Shown: positions 4,555-5,896 of the stretch, piece by piece
Numbering within the stretch: position 1 is the stretch's first letter
Layout of the letters: each line of letters begins with the position of its first letter
From: Cyanobacteria bacterium HKST-UBA02
GTDB lineage: Bacteria > Cyanobacteriota > Vampirovibrionia > Obscuribacterales > Obscuribacteraceae
Assembly: GCA_020431945.1 (NCBI GenBank)
Contig: JAGQHH010000597.1
Location: 1 to 5,896, forward strand
DNA: 5,896 bases
Direction of reading: 5' to 3'
Program-made: the position numbers and the translations under genes
The notes under the pieces: model-generated
The model's input: the letters and a program-made list of their open reading frames with translations, nothing else
The model's database searches: none
What the model was told of the DNA's origin: nothing

Positions 4555-5896
4555 TCATTCTCTCACCACTCTCACTTTATCTACCATCGACGCCAGTTTC
4601 TTTACCGAAGACGAAATTCTCGCCCCCGGAACACAAAGTGGAATGCCCGGCGGGCATGGAGCAATACACTCCGCAGCCAGTCGGCCCGCCGCCTCGCTAA
4701 CAGGAACCTGCTCGGACGGCGCGAAGAAAGCCTGACGAGGGCTCATCTCCTGAAGAGGTAGCGGCGCCTTTTCATGACTTTCCTCCTGATCGCCTGCAAC
4801 ATCAAAAGAGCTGAGGACATCGGCGAGAAACTCGAGGTCGCTCATCTCAGTGCCGGCACCGGCAAGAAGCAGGACTCCTCTACCCAGCACCGCCTCCGCA
4901 ATGATTCCTGCTTTCTCCAGATGAGCCTGAAGAAGAGCCGGGCTGCCCTGCCTGCAACCAATGAGCATGTGCCACGGATCATCCAGAAAATCGGACTCAT
5001 AGACATAAAGATGCTGCGAGGGGGCAATAGACTCTTTGAGAGAAAGACAGCCCGCGGCTAGCCCGGCAAACCTTTCGAGGGTGCCTTCGCTGATGCCCTG
5101 CCGGGCGGCCTTCTCGGCGGAGCGCATGAGAGGGTAGCTCGGACTGGTGGTCGAAATCAGGCGCAGAGAAGCTCTCAGAACCTCCGCATCCATCGAGCTT
5201 CCCGCCGGAACATGCAGGACACCGGTCTGAGTCAGACCGGTGAGAGTCTTGTGCAGCGAGTGGGCTACGAGATCCGCCCCGAGTACGCAGGCTGAGACCG
5301 GCAGGTGGGCGGCAGGGCCAGCGTAGAAGTGCGCTCCATGAGCTTCGTCGACGATCAAAGGCAGTTCGAAAAGATTGCAGATTCGAGCAATCTCCTTCAC
5401 ATCGCTGACGGACCCGGCGAAAGTCGGACTGACCAGAACCAGACCGGCGCATCCGGAAAGCTCGCTGGTGGAAAGGAGATCCTGGATCGACGCCGGCGAG
5501 GCGCCTCCATAAATTCCCCAATCCGATGACCATCCAGGCTCGTACCAGCGGACTTCCAGCCCGGCCAGAACGAGACCATTGACCACGGACCGATGAGCGT
5601 TGGCCGGCGCGAATACGAAGCTTCCCCGGTCTGCAAGAGCAAGCAGGCCTGCCATGATCGCCGACGAAGCACCGTTGACGGTGAGAAGGCTCGCCGAAAC
5701 CCGGTTGATTTCAGCTAGACGCCGCTCAATGGCGGCAATGGGTCCTGCCGGACAGCTTAAATCATCCAGACCGGGGAGCTCGGTGACATCCAGACCGTAG
5801 CAATCCGCCGGAGACATCCGGGATTTGTGCCCGGGCATATGGAATGAGGCTTTCTGGTTAGACTGTAATCTGGCAATGGCATCATCGAGACTGCCA
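4555..5896 (-). CDS. Orn/Lys/Arg decarboxylase family protein, 5' end outside window
   Basis: This is a PLP-dependent amino acid decarboxylase of fold type I, short form without the wing domain of the E. coli enzymes. It would make agmatine, cadaverine or putrescine; the substrate cannot be told from sequence. The ATG at 5838 is internal. The frame stays open to the window edge and reads SFHMPGHK across it, the conserved N-terminal motif of the family, so the true start lies beyond 5896. Counting from that Met: DVTELPGLDDL (17-27), the NAHRSV motif (80-85, His82 expected to stack on PLP), DEAHGAH (164-170) and HSLHKT (193-198) with Lys197 as the Schiff-base lysine. The C-terminal domain starts at SPRQA (366-370) and has PPGIP (396-400). 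The usual PYPPGIP...PGE appears here as PCPPGIP...PGA. The catalytic residues I can check are present, so it looks functional. It is the upstream gene of an operon with the R3H ATPase. Confidence 0.92.
   Translation of the reverse strand, partial: GSLDDAIARLQSNQKASFHMPGHKSRMSPADCYGLDVTELPGLDDLSCPAGPIAAIERRLAEINRVSASLLTVNGASSAIMAGLLALADRGSFVFAPANAHRSVVNGLVLAGLEVRWYEPGWSSDWGIYGGASPASIQDLLSTSELSGCAGLVLVSPTFAGSVSDVKEIARICNLFELPLIVDEAHGAHFYAGPAAHLPVSACVLGADLVAHSLHKTLTGLTQTGVLHVPAGSSMDAEVLRASLRLISTTSPSYPLMRSAEKAARQGISEGTLERFAGLAAGCLSLKESIAPSQHLYVYESDFLDDPWHMLIGCRQGSPALLQAHLEKAGIIAEAVLGRGVLLLAGAGTEMSDLEFLADVLSSFDVAGDQEESHEKAPLPLQEMSPRQAFFAPSEQVPVSEAAGRLAAECIAPCPPGIPLCVPGARISSSVKKLASMVDKVRVVRE

Noticed and set aside
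4643..4657. Palindrome ATGCCCGGCGGGCAT as a regulatory hairpin
   Set aside because: It lies within the conserved PPGIP coding region of the decarboxylase, where the protein motif explains the bases.
5825..5838. A 14-bp match (TTGTGCCCGGGCAT) to the terminator arm at 33-46
   Set aside because: Here it encodes the conserved Met-Pro-Gly-His motif of the decarboxylase. With a palindromic GC-rich core, a chance match is plausible, and no hairpin forms at this site.

Overview
The window is a compact bacterial chromosomal segment with a moderately high G+C content (judged by eye, not computed). It holds five protein genes in two converging blocks. I see no rRNA, tRNA, CRISPR array or insertion sequence. 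The best taxonomic clue is the minus-strand ATPase with a C-terminal R3H domain. It has the Ycf45 / SpoIIIAA-like architecture typical of Cyanobacteria and relatives, also found in some Firmicutes. A cyanobacterial or Melainabacteria-type lineage is my guess, at low confidence.

Left part (1-1174): a minus-strand gene for a single-pass membrane-anchored protein of unknown function. It is followed by a very strong intrinsic terminator, a perfect 20-bp stem with a T-rich tail. A gene-free divergent spacer of about 360 bp (1175-1532) carries two oppositely oriented copies of a 14-bp element, one just upstream of each divergent gene, and a weak promoter candidate.

Centre (1533-2908): two plus-strand genes. 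The first encodes a 319-residue protein with a ribbon-helix-helix-like N-terminus, a helical middle, a Glu-Pro repeat, an acidic/serine stretch and a polybasic C-terminus. The second encodes a small, highly charged 111-residue protein with a predicted C-terminal coiled coil, and probably has its own promoter. Neither has a function I can name.

Right part (2921-5896): a minus-strand operon. A PLP-dependent Orn/Lys/Arg decarboxylase, whose 5' end lies beyond the window, is followed by the R3H/AAA ATPase. The central plus-strand genes meet this operon tail to tail with only 12 bp between stop codons and no convincing terminator.

The decarboxylase probably makes polyamines (agmatine, cadaverine or putrescine), and the ATPase probably acts on nucleic acid. 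The most testable new idea is that the ribbon-helix-helix protein controls itself and the divergent membrane-protein gene through the paired 14-bp elements.
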